Source of the DNA: Petaurus breviceps papuanus
Taxonomy: Eukaryota > Chordata > Mammalia > Diprotodontia > Petauridae
Length of the DNA stretch: 64,000 nt
Assembly: GCA_028583685.1 (NCBI GenBank)
Contig: JAMXIF010001194.1
Span: 23,597,471-23,661,470, forward strand
Reading direction: 5' to 3'
Both the position numbers and the translations under genes were made by a program. The number at the start of each line of letters is the position of its first letter. Within the stretch, counting starts at the first letter, position 1. The notes beneath the pieces are model-generated. The model was not told where the DNA came from and ran no database searches. It worked only from the letters and a program-made list of their open reading frames with translations. This document shows positions 28,201 to 42,100 of this stretch, piece after piece.

Positions 28201-31200
28201 TTGTACTAGAACAGTACTTTTAACTTCTTTCTAAGCCTAATCATATGTCAGGTCTTGTTTGATCTTCCCAACGGTCCTGTGAAGTGGGGCAGGACAGGAA
28301 TGATTATCCCCATGTCAAAGATGAACTAATCAAGGCTTCAAAATATTAAATTATTTTCTTTTGGTCACAGAGCTGGTAAGTGGTGGAGGCAGACCTCCTG
28401 ATCTCTTGACTTTGGAGCCTAGGGCCTTATCTATTATGCCAGGTTTAAGTTTGCCTTTAGCATACTCTATTTTCTCTTGATGAACCGCTGGCTCCCATCG
28501 CCCTAATCCTGCCACAGCTTTTCCAGTGAGGGAGGAAAGACTTCGATATTCTCATGATGTGGAGGACTGAGTAGTTTCTTTCCAATGGTGTCTTCATTTT
28601 AAGACAGAAACTAGGAGAGCTTTACCATAAGAAATGAATGCTGGAAATTTAGCTGTTATGAAAAGGCCAGAGGGAGAAATCATTAGCTATGTTTGTAGGA
28701 GGGAGGGCCCAAAATGTTGTTTTCATTCATGTCTTTTTCCATATCTTTTCCATCATGTCTGACTCTTCAAGATCCCATTTGGGATTTTCTTGGCAAAGAT
28801 ACTAGAGTGGTTTGTCATTTCCTTCTCCGGCTCATTTTACAGATGAGGAAACTGAGGCAAATAGGGTTAAGTGACTTGCCCAGGGTCACATGGCTAGTAA
28901 GTGTCAGAGGCTAGATTTTGAACTCAGGTCTTCCTGACTCCAGGCCCAGTGCTCTATCCACTAAGCCCCTTAATTGCTCTTACTAGTGCCCCCATATTAA
29001 TTCAAGTTGACAAACATTCATTAAGCACCTTCTTATTTGCCTATCACTGTACTAACAAACAAAAGTCTCTTTGTTTTTAGTTTTCTTTGCTTTTAGTCCT
29101 CTTTCTCTCAAGAAGTTGAAAATATAATGGAAGAGATAAAATGTAAACAACTATGTCCAAATAAAATATAGACAGGACAAATTGGAGGTAATCTCAGAGA
29201 AAAGGCACTATTATGAGGGGCGGGGGTGGGGGGAGTTGTAGGAAAATCTTGCAGAAACTGAGATTTTAGCAGAGAATTGAAGAAGGCCAGGGAAAACAGG
29301 AGGCAGAGCTAAGGAGGGAGACATTCCAGGCATGGAGGACAGTCAGTGAAAATTCCAGAGCCTGGAAATTGAGTGTCTTAGGGGAGGAACAGCAAGACCA
29401 GAATCACTGGATTGCAGAGTACTCAGGAAAAGAGTAAGGTATAAGAATACTAGGTAGAAAGGGACCAGGTTATTAAGGGCTTTAAAAGTCAAACAGAACA
29501 TTTTATATTTGATCCTGGAGGTAATGAAGAGTCCCTGGAATTTACTGAATAGAGGGGTGACATGATCAGAACTGTACTTCAGAAATATCACTTTGCTAGC
29601 TGAGTGGAGGTTAGACTAGAGTGGAGAGAAACTTGAGACAAGAAGACCAAGCAGCAGCCTATTTAGTCTGAAACCGAGGGGTTGAGGGTCCAGACCAGGG
29701 TGGTGGCAGTGTTAGAAGGGAAAAGGGGCTATATTACTATATGTAGGTAGTCACCTAGTCACACTGTATCTGAGCTTCCCAGCCTCTCCTTTTTGCTTGG
29801 GCAGCTTTCCATGTTATCTGATTATCTCCTACCTCCATCTGATAATCTGTTTTGGATGAACTCCAGCCTGTCCATGTCCCATTTAAATGGGAAGACTGGT
29901 ATAATTATATTGACCAAGTTTGGTCCCAAAGAGCTGAAAAAAAGCATAACTCCTTTTTCTTCTTTCCAGAAGTGGAGAACTATTAAGTGACTTTGCCAGA
30001 GTCTCCTTATATCTAAAAATAAGTTAGATAAAAAAAAAAAAACATGATCTAGTGATTGTAAACTATGTGTACAATATTCAGTGCTGGCGGTCCCGGCCAT
30101 GAGCGGATAGGTATGTTCAATTATCTGTTTTGGAGTATCTCCAGTGATTTTTTGGATCGCTCAGTCCAACTTGCATCTAGTAATCTTTTCATTTACACTG
30201 TTATCATTATATAGATTGTTACCTTGCTTATCTTTATTAATTCTGCATCAGATCATGCAACTCTTCCCATGTTTCTCTGAATTTCCTATAGTTTTCACTT
30301 CTTGTCATACAAAATATTCTATTGCATTCATGTATCATATATATATATATTCATGTATCATATATATATATATATATATATATGTCATCTTCTAGTCAAT
30401 GGGCACTTATTTGGTTCCAAAACATTTTCCAGAAGCCAGACCATGGCAGCTAGAAGCCTCATTCTATAGAAGTAACTGTTTGCTGTGTCCAAATTACCAG
30501 ATGCTGCAGATGTAGCAACCACACTTTATGAGGAAACTTTAAGGTCCAGTTGGGTGATTATATTGGTGGCTGTGAAAGTGATTGAGGAAACTGAATCTAC
30601 AATAACCCTTGACTTTTCAAGGACACCTGAGATTTCATGCTTCCCTGGTCCCCAACTCTGTCAAGTTCAATGTCTGGAGAATTAAAAAGCAAAGAAGAGC
30701 TATTCCTTGAAACAGGACTAATTGGCCCTTTTGCCCTTTCTTATATACTCCTATAATTTCAGAGTTGAAAGAGTCCTCAGATGTCAATCTAGTCTTTCTT
30801 ATCACATACAAGGATTGCCCCAATAGCATCCCTGACAAATGGACATTCAGGCTCTGCTTGAACACCCAGAGAAATGGCAAATATATTGCTTAATAATACA
30901 GCTCACATAATGGTTACCCAGCTTTGCTTGGTAGAAAGTTTTTCCTTATATTGAACAGAATCCTGTCTCCCTGTAACTTTCACTCTACCTTCTGAAGTCA
31001 AGAAGATTAAATCTAATCCCTCTTTCACTTGCCAGTCATTTCCATATTTGCCAGTCATTTGCATATTTGGAGATAGTGACCAAATGTCCCCTGAGTCTTC
31101 TCTTCTTTAGGCTAAATCCCTCTAATTCCCTTACCCATTTCTTATAAGATGCAGTATCCAGTTCCCTCTCCATTCCAGTTACTCTTTTCCAGATGCTCTC

Positions 31201-33075
31201 CAGTTTGTCAGTGATCCTCTTAAGATGTAGTACCTAGAACTGAGCCCAATATGCCAGATTTGTTCTGACTGGGAAGAACAGAAGAACTCTTTTTTGCTCA
31301 TCTTATTCTAAATGCTAGATTTCTGCCAAGCAAAATGGTATAAGTAGAGACAGCCTTATACATAGACAGAACAGAACATTGCTATGAAATCTGAATTAAG
31401 GCGTTAATATGCTCTCACCTTTCCTACCTGAAACTACTTTAACAGACCTTACTTTCCACAATGAGAGATGAGGCTCAGAATGTGGACCAGGAGAAGACTG
31501 ACTCCAGCTTTTTCATATATGTGACTGAGATTGACAGTGGGTTCAAGAGTGGATTTTAAATTCCAGAAGTGCCCAACTGGTCTGTCTTATGAAGTAGTGA
31601 CCTTGCCATCACTCAAAGTGTTTGAGAATAGATTGGATATACACATGAGGCAGAAGTTGTGGAAGTATATGAAAGGAATCTGGAGAAGATATTTAATACC
31701 TGAGTGACCTTGGCCTCAATATCCCTCCCCATCATTAAAGCGAGGAGTTTGGGGGCAGCTAGGTGGCACAGTGAATAGAGCACCGGCCCAGGAGTCAGGA
31801 AGACCTGAGTTCAAATCTGGCCTCAGACACTTAACACTTATTAGCCATGTGACCTTGGGCAAGTCACTTAACCCCAACTGCCCTGCTTTCCCCCTCCAAA
31901 AAGCAAAAAACCAAAACAAACAAATAAAGTGAGGGGGTTGGATCAGGTTATCCCTAAGGTTTCTTCTATCATTCTGTAATCTTGAGTTATATCTTGAGAC
32001 CAAGATTTAATTAGGCATGGATATTTTTTCCTTTTTTTTTTTTTTAATGAAAACAGTAGATGACTTTCATTTTCACCAAAGTAGTCTTTTCTCTGTCTCG
32101 CTACAATTCCACCCAAAGGTTCCCTCTCTGGTTCCAGAAGAATGGATTATTTCAGGAGGAATGGACTTGGAAGACTCATTCTTTGGCTGAAGTCTAAAAA
32201 AGTTGACAGCTCTCATTTATGTGGAAGAAAGGATCTAGGATAGGAATAATCCCCAAATGACTAACATTTAGTTTTAGAATTTACAAACAGTCTCAGGGCA
32301 GAACACTCTTTGGGTAGATGTAATTTGGCTCTCACTGACCAGATCAGCACTGGGGTCAATAACCTAGGACCAGCTGGTTGGTAGAGTAGGAAAAACCTGT
32401 AGACAGTCTCCCATTTGTGGATAACTGAGAGTAGTCTATGTATAGGGAATAAGTTTCATTTCAGAAAAAAATCCTCATCTCTTTAAGGAACTGCTAGGTA
32501 TATATTCTGGGTCTAATATTTTCTGTGTGACTATAGGAAAACTACTAAACCTCTCTGATCTTCAGTTTCCTCCTCATGATAAGTTACATTTACACATGAA
32601 ATTGGTCTGAGGTTGGTATTTCCTAAACTCTAGGAATATGAGTTCCAAATTACTGTCCCAGGACCTCCTCATGACAATTCTGGGGCTGATGCACCTGGAC
32701 TTGATGGGCTATAAACTTGCTTTACTAAATACCTTTTCTCTTTGTCTCTTAGCGGCTTGCCCAGCTCTCCATGCCAACAGTTCTCTGCCAGGTACGGAAC
32801 CTGTTTATGTCTTATTCCCAACTATGCCTTAGTAGTTGTACTAAGCTCTGATCTCTCAGACTCATACTCCCTCTCATTCTTGTTCCCCTACCCACAGCAT
32901 AATCCTAGTATCTCTATTTCCTCCTCCTCCTCCTCCTTTTTCTTCTCTCTCTTTCTCCTTTTATTCCATAGAATCTCTATTTCCTTCTCCTCTTCCTACT
33001 CTTTCTCCCTCTTTTCTCTCTTTTCTCATTCCCTTCCTCCTCTCCTCTCCTCTCTTGTGTCTGACTTTCTTTATG

Positions 33076-33120
<45 letters not shown>

Positions 33121-36100
33121 GCCCTGTGTGGAATTTTATATCCAATCTTCCTCTTACTAAAGATGTCGAATATATAATGGCTATTAGAATCAATAGAATG
33201 GTGGGGGTAGGAGTAGGGGGAAAGGGTATTTTGAAGAGGTTCTTTTAAAACAAACTTACTCCTTTTCTAGGCTTCAAGATAGCTGGCTATTACCCCTTGC
33301 CTTCTGGAAGCTCTGATAAGCCAGAAACATGAATTCAGATTTCACCGTCTACTTTATACCAATTAATATCTGAAATGAGGAGTGAGTCAGAGTGCTTTGA
33401 TTGCCAGCTAAGACAGAGGAAAACCAGCTAGGGTGGTGTGATTGGCTCATGGTGGAAGGAAGAAACCTCTGAAAGTCCTGATAGGACTCTAGAGAGTGAG
33501 AAAATAAGTGACATAAAGAGCCAGGAATGGAAACACAATTTTGATGGATTAGAAACTTCTGTGATATATGAAATAAGACAGGGAGAGGTAAAAATGACTT
33601 TCCTTCCAAGCCTTACAGAGTTTACAGATATTTCTCCTTTCTGACAGTGCAATTGGTGCCATGTTAGGAAGGAAAAACTTATTACTGATCTCTTTAAAAT
33701 ACACACACATACACACAGGCTTATTAAACTTCTGCTATGGCAGAGGAATATGTTTTTCTCACTGTAGGAATCTCATACTGGTAATTCTATCTCTTGGGTC
33801 TCCCTAGATGGGGAGAGGAGGGAACTAGGATGATTGTCTCTGAAGTGGTTCTAGGCCCTTTTAATGCTTATGGACTAAGGCATTGGGTGATGGTGTGAGG
33901 GTAGAACAAGGACTTAGGAACAGGTGTTGAGTGGCTCCAAGCTCTGAACAGGCAGCTCCGTAGGGCTCGGTTCATATTCATAGGGCCTTAAAGGTGACGT
34001 ATTACTTAGAAAGAACACAGCCACTTGGAGAGTGGCAGCTTGTAGTAAGAAGACAGAAGAGAACAGGGAGGGCTCCAGGTTATGTCTGCACCTACACAAA
34101 CCTGGTACACGCTAACATCATACATATTAACACCACTTGGGTCAGGGAATGATCATAAAAATTAAAGGCAAAGAATAAACAATTTAACAATTTTTAAACC
34201 TTGTCACCAAGGGGATTCTCAATCTGTCTCTCTCTTCTTCCTGTCTCTCACTTTTTCTCTGTCCTTTTTCTCTTGTCTCTCTTTATGTCCAGGCCTCTCT
34301 CTTTTTCTCTCTTGCATCCTCCTTCTCTCTGTCCTTCTCTGCCCTACTGCCTGTCTCTGAATCTCTCTCCACATTCCTTTCTCCCTTTACTGTCTCTCTC
34401 TTTCTCTTTGTTTTTTCCCTTCTCATTCATCATTTTCTGAACGTTCCAGGATTTGACATGATGGAGGCTTTTGGCCTGGTGGAAAAGGAGTATGCCTCCA
34501 TCAAAGGGGTCTCCATGGAGCCCGCGATCTTCAGTGGAACTCGTACCTATACACTCTTCAGAGATGTCCAGCTGATGCGTCGAGCCAGGTAGGACTGAGG
34601 CAGGATGATACAGTGGAGAATGGGCTGGATTTGAAATTTGTTAGGGGACCTGGGTTTGAAGCCTGGTTCTGCTGCTAACTATCTGTGATCTTGGGCAAAT
34701 CACTTAATCGCAATAAGCCTCAATTTTCTCATCTGTAAAGCAAGGGGGTTGGACTAGATGACCTTCTGAAGTCACCTTGCTTTCTGCTTTATATGTGATT
34801 CTATGATCCCATGATCCTACTTCAAGGGACTTCTCTATGGGAAATGCCTGGGGCCAAGAAACCTGGGCCTTTCAAACTTTCCCACCTAGCAGAGTCCAAA
34901 TGTGGAGAGTTTAGTACAACACTTCCTGAAGTGACTCCTGAGCTTCAAAAAGACCATTATCCACCCCCCCCACCCCCCTGAATTCTGCCATGGTCTTTTG
35001 CCACCAATTAGTGAAGCTGTAACATACATAGTCCAGCTGTTCTGTCCTCCCCACTCCTAGGTTACCAGTACCCTGATAGGAGTTGTCCCTAATATCTTTC
35101 CTGGGTTGGGGGTGTCTGTCTTTGTGTTAATCTAGTGAAATCCATCCAGCTGCCCTCCCCCCGGAGCACACCATCAGCTTTCTCCTCCGTGTGCTCCCAG
35201 AGACACCTAGAGAACCCTTTGCGCTGTGGCAGATCACGGATGAGGCCTTCGAGCCCCTTCTTGGAGTTACCCTTGATGGTATTATTTTGGGGTTCCTAGA
35301 GGGGCAGGGGCCCAAGCCTATAGATAACTCCACCTAGATATTGTTTCCTCAATCACCCTAAGCAATTAATTTGTGAACTGAAACTCATGAGAAGAGAGCT
35401 GCTTGAGTAGCTGTGGAAAGCTGGGCAGGCAGTAATTTCATATTTTGAGAGTCCACTAAATAATTGCTGTTAGCTCTTAATTATATGTTATGTGCATTAT
35501 CCACTGAAAGTTTTTAATTCCAGGCTGGTCTCTCCCTGTCATTCCCAACTCCTGTCACCCTAGGCAGACATCTGAGTTACCTCTTCCTTAACTCCGACCA
35601 CCTCCCCCAGCCCACCTCTTTCCAGCACTACCATCTACCATTAATTAGGAGTCAGATATATCAGTTGATACTTTGCCCCCCACTCCCACCCTGTGTCAAA
35701 CATAATTAGGGAGGTGAAACCATTATTTTTAATGTGTCATTCAGTCTGAAGACAAATATTTGTGACTTTTGAATTAGTTACTGTTTTAGCAATATTACCT
35801 ATTTGAACAGATAAATGAGAGTTGCCTGCAAACTTACCGTTTGCCTCTCTCCCCAAATTGTGAACACCTTCTCCACAATGACAGTGCATTTTGAGGAGCT
35901 AGTTTGGGAGTGGCTTATGGCCCCTGAATTCCATTCCTGGTAATAGACTATGGGTGAAAGGTATGTCCAGTTTGGGTCATCTGCTCTGTCATCATCTGAT
36001 TTTTTTCCCCCTACAGCTGGCAGAAAGTCCCTGACCTATTTCAATCGTGACCACAAGGCTGAGTTGCAAGAAGTCACATTTGATTTGCAGGAAGTGAAGA

Positions 36101-39100
36101 AGATATTTTATGGGAGTTTCCACAAGGTTCTAACTTTGAAGAGGGTCACAGCTTGTTTTTGGCACAGGCCACTTGGTTCTTAGTCCTTTGCCATCCTGTC
36201 CCCTTGCTATAGGCCCAATTGTTTCTGACTTTGCCTTGCCTGAAACATTTCCCATACTGCATTTCTAGAGAACTTTTCACTTTTTGCTCACATCTCTGTA
36301 CATTTTATGTAAATCTTCTGTCTTCATTAACTAAATGCTTTACTGAATGGGGCACGACCAGGGCGGGGGTGGGGAGGGGGAGGGTTAATTATCTGGCAAA
36401 GCCAGGGCTAGGATTCTGGACTCCTGAGAAGAAAGAACACTGGGCTACAAGTTAGAACTGGGCTCTTGTCCTGGCTCTGTTATCCATTAGCTTTGGGGCC
36501 TACAACAAGCTACTTCCCAGGCTGGGTCTGTTACCCCTCTGTACAATGACCAGTCTGGATTAGATCAAGGATTCTTAATCTTTTTTTGTATTGTGCACTC
36601 TTTGGGTAGGCTGATAAAGCCTATAAATCCCTTCTCAGAGTGATTTTTTTTTAATTAAAGGAAATGCTAAGTTTCAGTTAGAAGTTAGTGTAAATACAGG
36701 TGTAAATTTTCCTCCAACTGAGTTCAAAGACACTGTGAGATCTATTCACCACCCTGGATATGAGGGTTAAGAACATCTGAATTAAATAATCTCAAAATTC
36801 TTTGATTTAATTAAAGTCAGTTTAACTATGTGTAAGGCATTGTTCTAGATATTGGAAACACAAAATAACACAAAATTAAACTAAATGATACAAATTAAAA
36901 TATACTCTTCCTTTAAAGAGCTTATAAGTCTACTGGATGATATGACACATATACAAAAAAAGTAAAAAAAAATTGAGGACAGAGAAAACACTAAAAATTG
37001 GGAGGATCAGAGAAAAGTCTTCAAGAGAAGGTGGCACCTAAGCTGAGCCTTGATGAAGCTAGACTTTCTGGGAGTTGTAAGGTCAAGATGAGGAGAGCTT
37101 ACTCTGGGTATGGGGAACAGCTTTGGCAAATGAGCAGTGGCTGGAAATGGAATACTAAATGTGGGTAGCAGCTGGCCAAGAGCAGAGAGATCACAAAGTG
37201 AAAGGTAGTGGAAGCCAGATTGTGAAGGATCTGAAAGGCCAGGATAAGGAGCCGACATTTTATCCTAGAGAGAAGAAAGACTGGGAGATTTGTGAGTTGA
37301 GGAGTGACATAGTCAGCCCTGTGCTTTGGGAAGATTGTTTTGGCAATTGTGCAAAAGATAAATTCTGGAGGGGAGAGTGGCAGCAAATGACCTATTCCAA
37401 GGTTAAGACAGTAGTGCCAAAGAGAGGTCATAAAGGGAGAACCTGAAAGAAGGCTGTGGCTCTGTGAGTTGAGAGGACGAATACAAGAAACTGTATCTCC
37501 AAGACTTGGCAAGTGATTGGATACAGGCTGGGAGTGTGCAGAGACAGAGAGGGATGAATTGAGGGTGGCTCCAAGGTTATGAACCAGGATGACTAGAAGG
37601 AGGGTGAGAATCAGCAGAAAATGGCAGTTTGGCAGAGATGTAATTTTAGACATGCCACATCTGAGATCCCTGCAGATTATCCAAAAAGAAATCTAGGAGG
37701 CAGAAGTGATGCAGCCCTTGAGGTGGCTAGGTGGCACAGTGAATAAAGCACCAGCTCTGGTGTCAGGAGGACCTGAGTTCAAATCTGGCCTCAAACACTT
37801 AACACTTTCTAGCCGTGTGACCTTGGGCAAGTCACTTAACCCCAATTGCCCTTCCAAAAAGCAAAAAAAAAAAAGAAGTGATGCAGTCTACCCCACTTCA
37901 TATTGAACCCTGTGTTGCAAGAAAAACAATTAAACAAATCTTAAACAATAAATGTATCTGACAGTATGCTGACCATTTGACTTTAGTGGTCTCCACTCTT
38001 CTGAAGAGAGGTATTTTGCTGTACCTCAGTTCATACAAATCTTCCCTTGCTTCTCTGAATTCCTTGTATTTGCCTTTTCTTTCTCCATAACAATCCCCAC
38101 ATTACATTGATGGTAATACTGTGGCCATTCCCCAATCCATGGGTAAGTGATTTCACGGTTAAAAGACAACTGGTAGCCTTGGAGAGAGCAATTTCAGCAG
38201 AATGATGACTTGAGAAGACAGATTGTAAAGGATTGAGAAGTGAGTAGGTCATGAAGAAGTGGAGACAGCAGGGGTTGATGCTTCTTTCTATGAGTTTGTC
38301 AGTAGAAAGAAGGTGTGATGTAAGATGACGTTGAGGGGATGGCTTTGTAAGTATTATTGCCAGTATGGATTGTCATTAGCCTTGGTTGCTTCTCAGGTGG
38401 TAACACTTTCCCTTACGCTTGAAGGTAAAGGGCTTCATTCTTTGGACCTGGTGGGTGATCTTTGCCAATCAGAGTTTCCCTTTCTCTATTCACTTCCTCT
38501 GGCCCCTACAAAGCACTGGGACCAATAGTGCTTAGCTCTCTCCTTGGCAGGTACATGTGGCAGTCAGTCGCACCAAGGTCAAGCTCTACGTTGATTGTCG
38601 GAAGGTCACAGAGAGATTGATCAACGAGGCTGGGAGTCCATCAACTGCAGGATTCGTTATGTTGGGGAAACTAACCAAGACCAGGGGCCCCCGGAGTGGC
38701 TCAGCAACTGTAAGTTCGGGTTAATTTCCTTTCTTGTTAAGGCTGTGGTCAGCGGGAAGGCAAGCTTGGCTGACTTCATGGCTTTGCCTAAAGCTCATAT
38801 CCTGGTTCAGTCTAGGCTGGCCATCTGTCCAATCAATGTCCAACACTTATCTCACTGCCATCTTTGTTGCATTCCCAGTTCCAGCTCCAGGCCCTGCAGA
38901 TTGTTTGCAGTGATACTTGGGCCGAAGAAGACAGATGCTGTGAGGTCCCTGCTCTGGTATGATGATAACATGCCTTCATTCCCTGCCCTATTCATTGACT
39001 CATTCATTCATTCATTCATTCATTCATTCATCTCCCCATTTGTTTAGTCATTTAACAAACATTTAATAAGAACCTACTATGTACAAAGCTTAGTATAATA

Positions 39101-42100
39101 TATAAATGATGAATAAGGTATGGTCCCAGTCCTCAAGGACTTTATAGTCTATAAAAAAAGTCAAATGCATGAATAACAGAATGTGGTAAAGATCATAAGA
39201 AGGGAACAAATAAAGTGCTGTAGGGGTTCAGAGACAAGAGAGGTCATATGCAATTGAGAGGGGTGGTAGGAATCAGGAAGTTTTCACAAAGGAGGTTTCA
39301 TTTGAGCTAAAGAAAGAATACAATTGTTGTGTGTGGAAGAGTAGAACTTGGAGACACTTACTCACTTAGCGTCTCCTGATAGTCAGGACAGTCACTCCAA
39401 GACAGGAAGGCAATGCTGGAGTGGGGTATCCTGGGCTAGAAAAGATTTTTTTTGTCCCCTTCAATTTGCCAAACTGCATATATGGTGACCTTAATTCATT
39501 AGGTTCTAGGCAAATGTGTGTAAGTGGACAAATATATTTCATGTCTTTTCAGAGAGATGCAGAAACCTGCCCTGCCCTGACTTCTGCCTGCACTTGCTCT
39601 TCAGATCAGCCTGGCCCTCCAGGGCCTCCAGGGCCCCCTGTAAGTTCACCTTTTCCTTCCTTATTATATGACCACAAACACCTGTCTGACCCAGAAGGAA
39701 AATTTCGGGGGAAACCATACTCTGTCCCAGCAATGGGAACATCCAGAAATGGCCCCCCTTAATCCTATGAGCATTTGGCTGGTTCCCAGAATCTGACCCC
39801 AGTCTCAGAAATGGGCTTGGCCATCTTGTAGTCATTAGACCCTCTCCCCTCTCTCACTTTTTCTACCCTCTCAGGGCCAGATGGGCCTGAGATCACTGAG
39901 GATTTCACAACACAGGGTAGAAGGATGTCAGACCTCTGTCCTTTCCATGAAGCTGGCTTAGAAAATATGGGTCAGGTTCTGTCACTGTAAAAACTGTTAC
40001 TAAGTTTGTTCAATGAGATTTGAGTTCTCTGAGTCCTTGTCCAATGGTCCACTAGAGGAAAGAGCATGGGACTGGGAATTAGAGACCTAGGTCCTGTCAT
40101 GGAATCTGCCACTGACAAACTGATGACAGAAAACAAGTCATTTAGGATCCTGGATCAGTACACCCAATGGTTAAATGAAGAAGTTGAACACCATCACCTC
40201 TGAGGCCCCTTCCCAGCCCTAACAGCCATCAGTTCTATGATATGGGACATGGTAGAAGGAATGCTGATACAACAAAGCATCCTGGACATTTCATCATGTC
40301 CGGATTTGACCAGGAAGAATCTTTACTGTGGAGTTACCTTGACCCCCTATCAGGTATAAAATCATATTTATTTCAAAGTTTCCATCTTTCAGCATTTAAA
40401 ATGGACCCAGGTCAGATATTAGTACAAGACCAATCTATTTCCCAGATTGAAATACATTTACTGTGGCCAGACAGCCCAATCTCTGAACACATATTTTGCT
40501 ACATGATGGTAATGTGGTGACCCCATTAGCAATATCTACAGCAGGCCCAGATGCTTGGCTGGCCTAACTTCACTGAGCATGTTGTTCCCTGTATTCATCT
40601 TTGTCTTCATATTTCTAAAACTTTTATTTATTTTTAGAATTTAAATCTGTTTTCTTTCCCTCTTATCTCCCTCTCCAAAATGGAAAAAGAAAAGAAAAAC
40701 AAAACCCTTGTAACACATATGTATAATCAAGCAAAACAAATTCCCACACTGGTCATGTCCAAAAAATATATTATCTGATTATCTTTGCACAGATCAAAGC
40801 CTTAGGACTGGGCTTAGGGGGCATGGAGATAGCGAAGTGAAAGATTGTCTTGATTAGCAATATATTACTTATTTCCTAGAGGCCCGGGTGTGGGGGGAGG
40901 GGGGGGGAGGCAGGCAGCCTTTCCAAGGCACTGTTTTCCCCAAGCTTCCTTCATGTAAAGGCTCATGTTAGGGGAAAAGTAAGCCCCTTCCTTAGCTTTC
41001 CTTCCCTCTCCATTCAGGTAGATTCTGTGATTTATTAGCTAAGATTCCCTCTCTAGTCTTTGCTCTGTGGATAATTGGGATGCAGATAAAGAAGGGTTAG
41101 GGATTAGAGATTAGGTCTGGGATTTCTTTGTTATAGGGAATTTTCTATAAAGATTACCTTTCTTATAAGGTAAAGAAACTTCCACCAATAGCACTGGTTA
41201 GTGTTTATACTACAATTAAGTCTTAGAGAATTGCTAAAGCACTGAGAAGTTAAGTGACTTGCCCTAGGTCTCATAGTCTGTATATGTCAGAGATAGGATT
41301 TGCATCTGGGTCATTCTGTCTTTAAGGCCATCTCTATCCACTCAGTGACACAGAAAATGAAAGAAAAGGAAAATTTTAGATCTGTTTGGTGGGGAGTGGT
41401 TGAATTAATGTCAGCCAACTATACTTTTCCAGATTCAACCCCAACTGGCCTCTGTGAAAGGTCTCCTCAGGAAAGAAAGAGAGAGAGAGAGACAGATAGA
41501 GACAGAGACACAGAGAGAGAGACAGAGACAGAGAGAGAGAGACAGACATAGAGAGACAGAGATGGAGAGAGACAGAGAAAGACTGTGATGAGAGAAAATG
41601 ATGGAGAAAGTGAGGAGTGACTCTAGTGATTAGGACAGCTCTTTGGCTGGAGTTGGACTCATGCCTAATGAGCAGAGCGCCTCATTAAACCCCCTCAATC
41701 CAAATCCCAGGACCAGCCGCTGTTTCATAATGACCCACAGATTAAAGCCCTGAGCATTTCTGCAGCACCTGGGCTGGACAAGGGTGAGCTTCCACTCAAA
41801 GACTGGACTCTCCCTGCCAGAACTTGGATCAATGGAGTGCCTATCTCATCCTGCCTTACCTGGGGGATTCTTGGGAGATGGCTCTGAAGAGACTGTTCCC
41901 ATCTTAAATACAACTCCACTGTGACCCAGAATACCTATAGAAACTAGGTTCCTTTGGGCATTGATCTTTGTTTGAAATGCCTGTTTCCAGGGTTCATGAT
42001 ACAAAATAGTTCATGAAGTCCAACATATCTATAACAGCACAGAATGACGCATCTTCCCTTGGAGATCAGCAAGTCTAGCCCCCTCCTTTTACAGAGAAGG

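Noticed and set aside
32742-33248. A 168-codon plus-strand open frame with runs of Ser, Phe and His-Thr
   Set aside because: It overlaps the 39-nt linker exon in another frame and then translates CT-rich and CA microsatellite sequence; low-complexity artefact.
37099-37653. A 184-codon open frame on the minus strand, the longest in the window
   Set aside because: It reads as the C-terminal part of an L2 reverse transcriptase and lies within an antisense L2 with recognisable 3' tail; it is LINE debris, not a host gene.
39000-39031. Regular CATT units, considered as the start of a CRISPR-like or regulatory array
   Set aside because: Simple tetranucleotide repeat next to an L2 tail; eukaryotic context and no spacers.
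38595-39047. A 150-codon plus-strand open frame
   Set aside because: It is a shifted frame across two true TSPN exons and the intron between them, ending in the CATT repeat.
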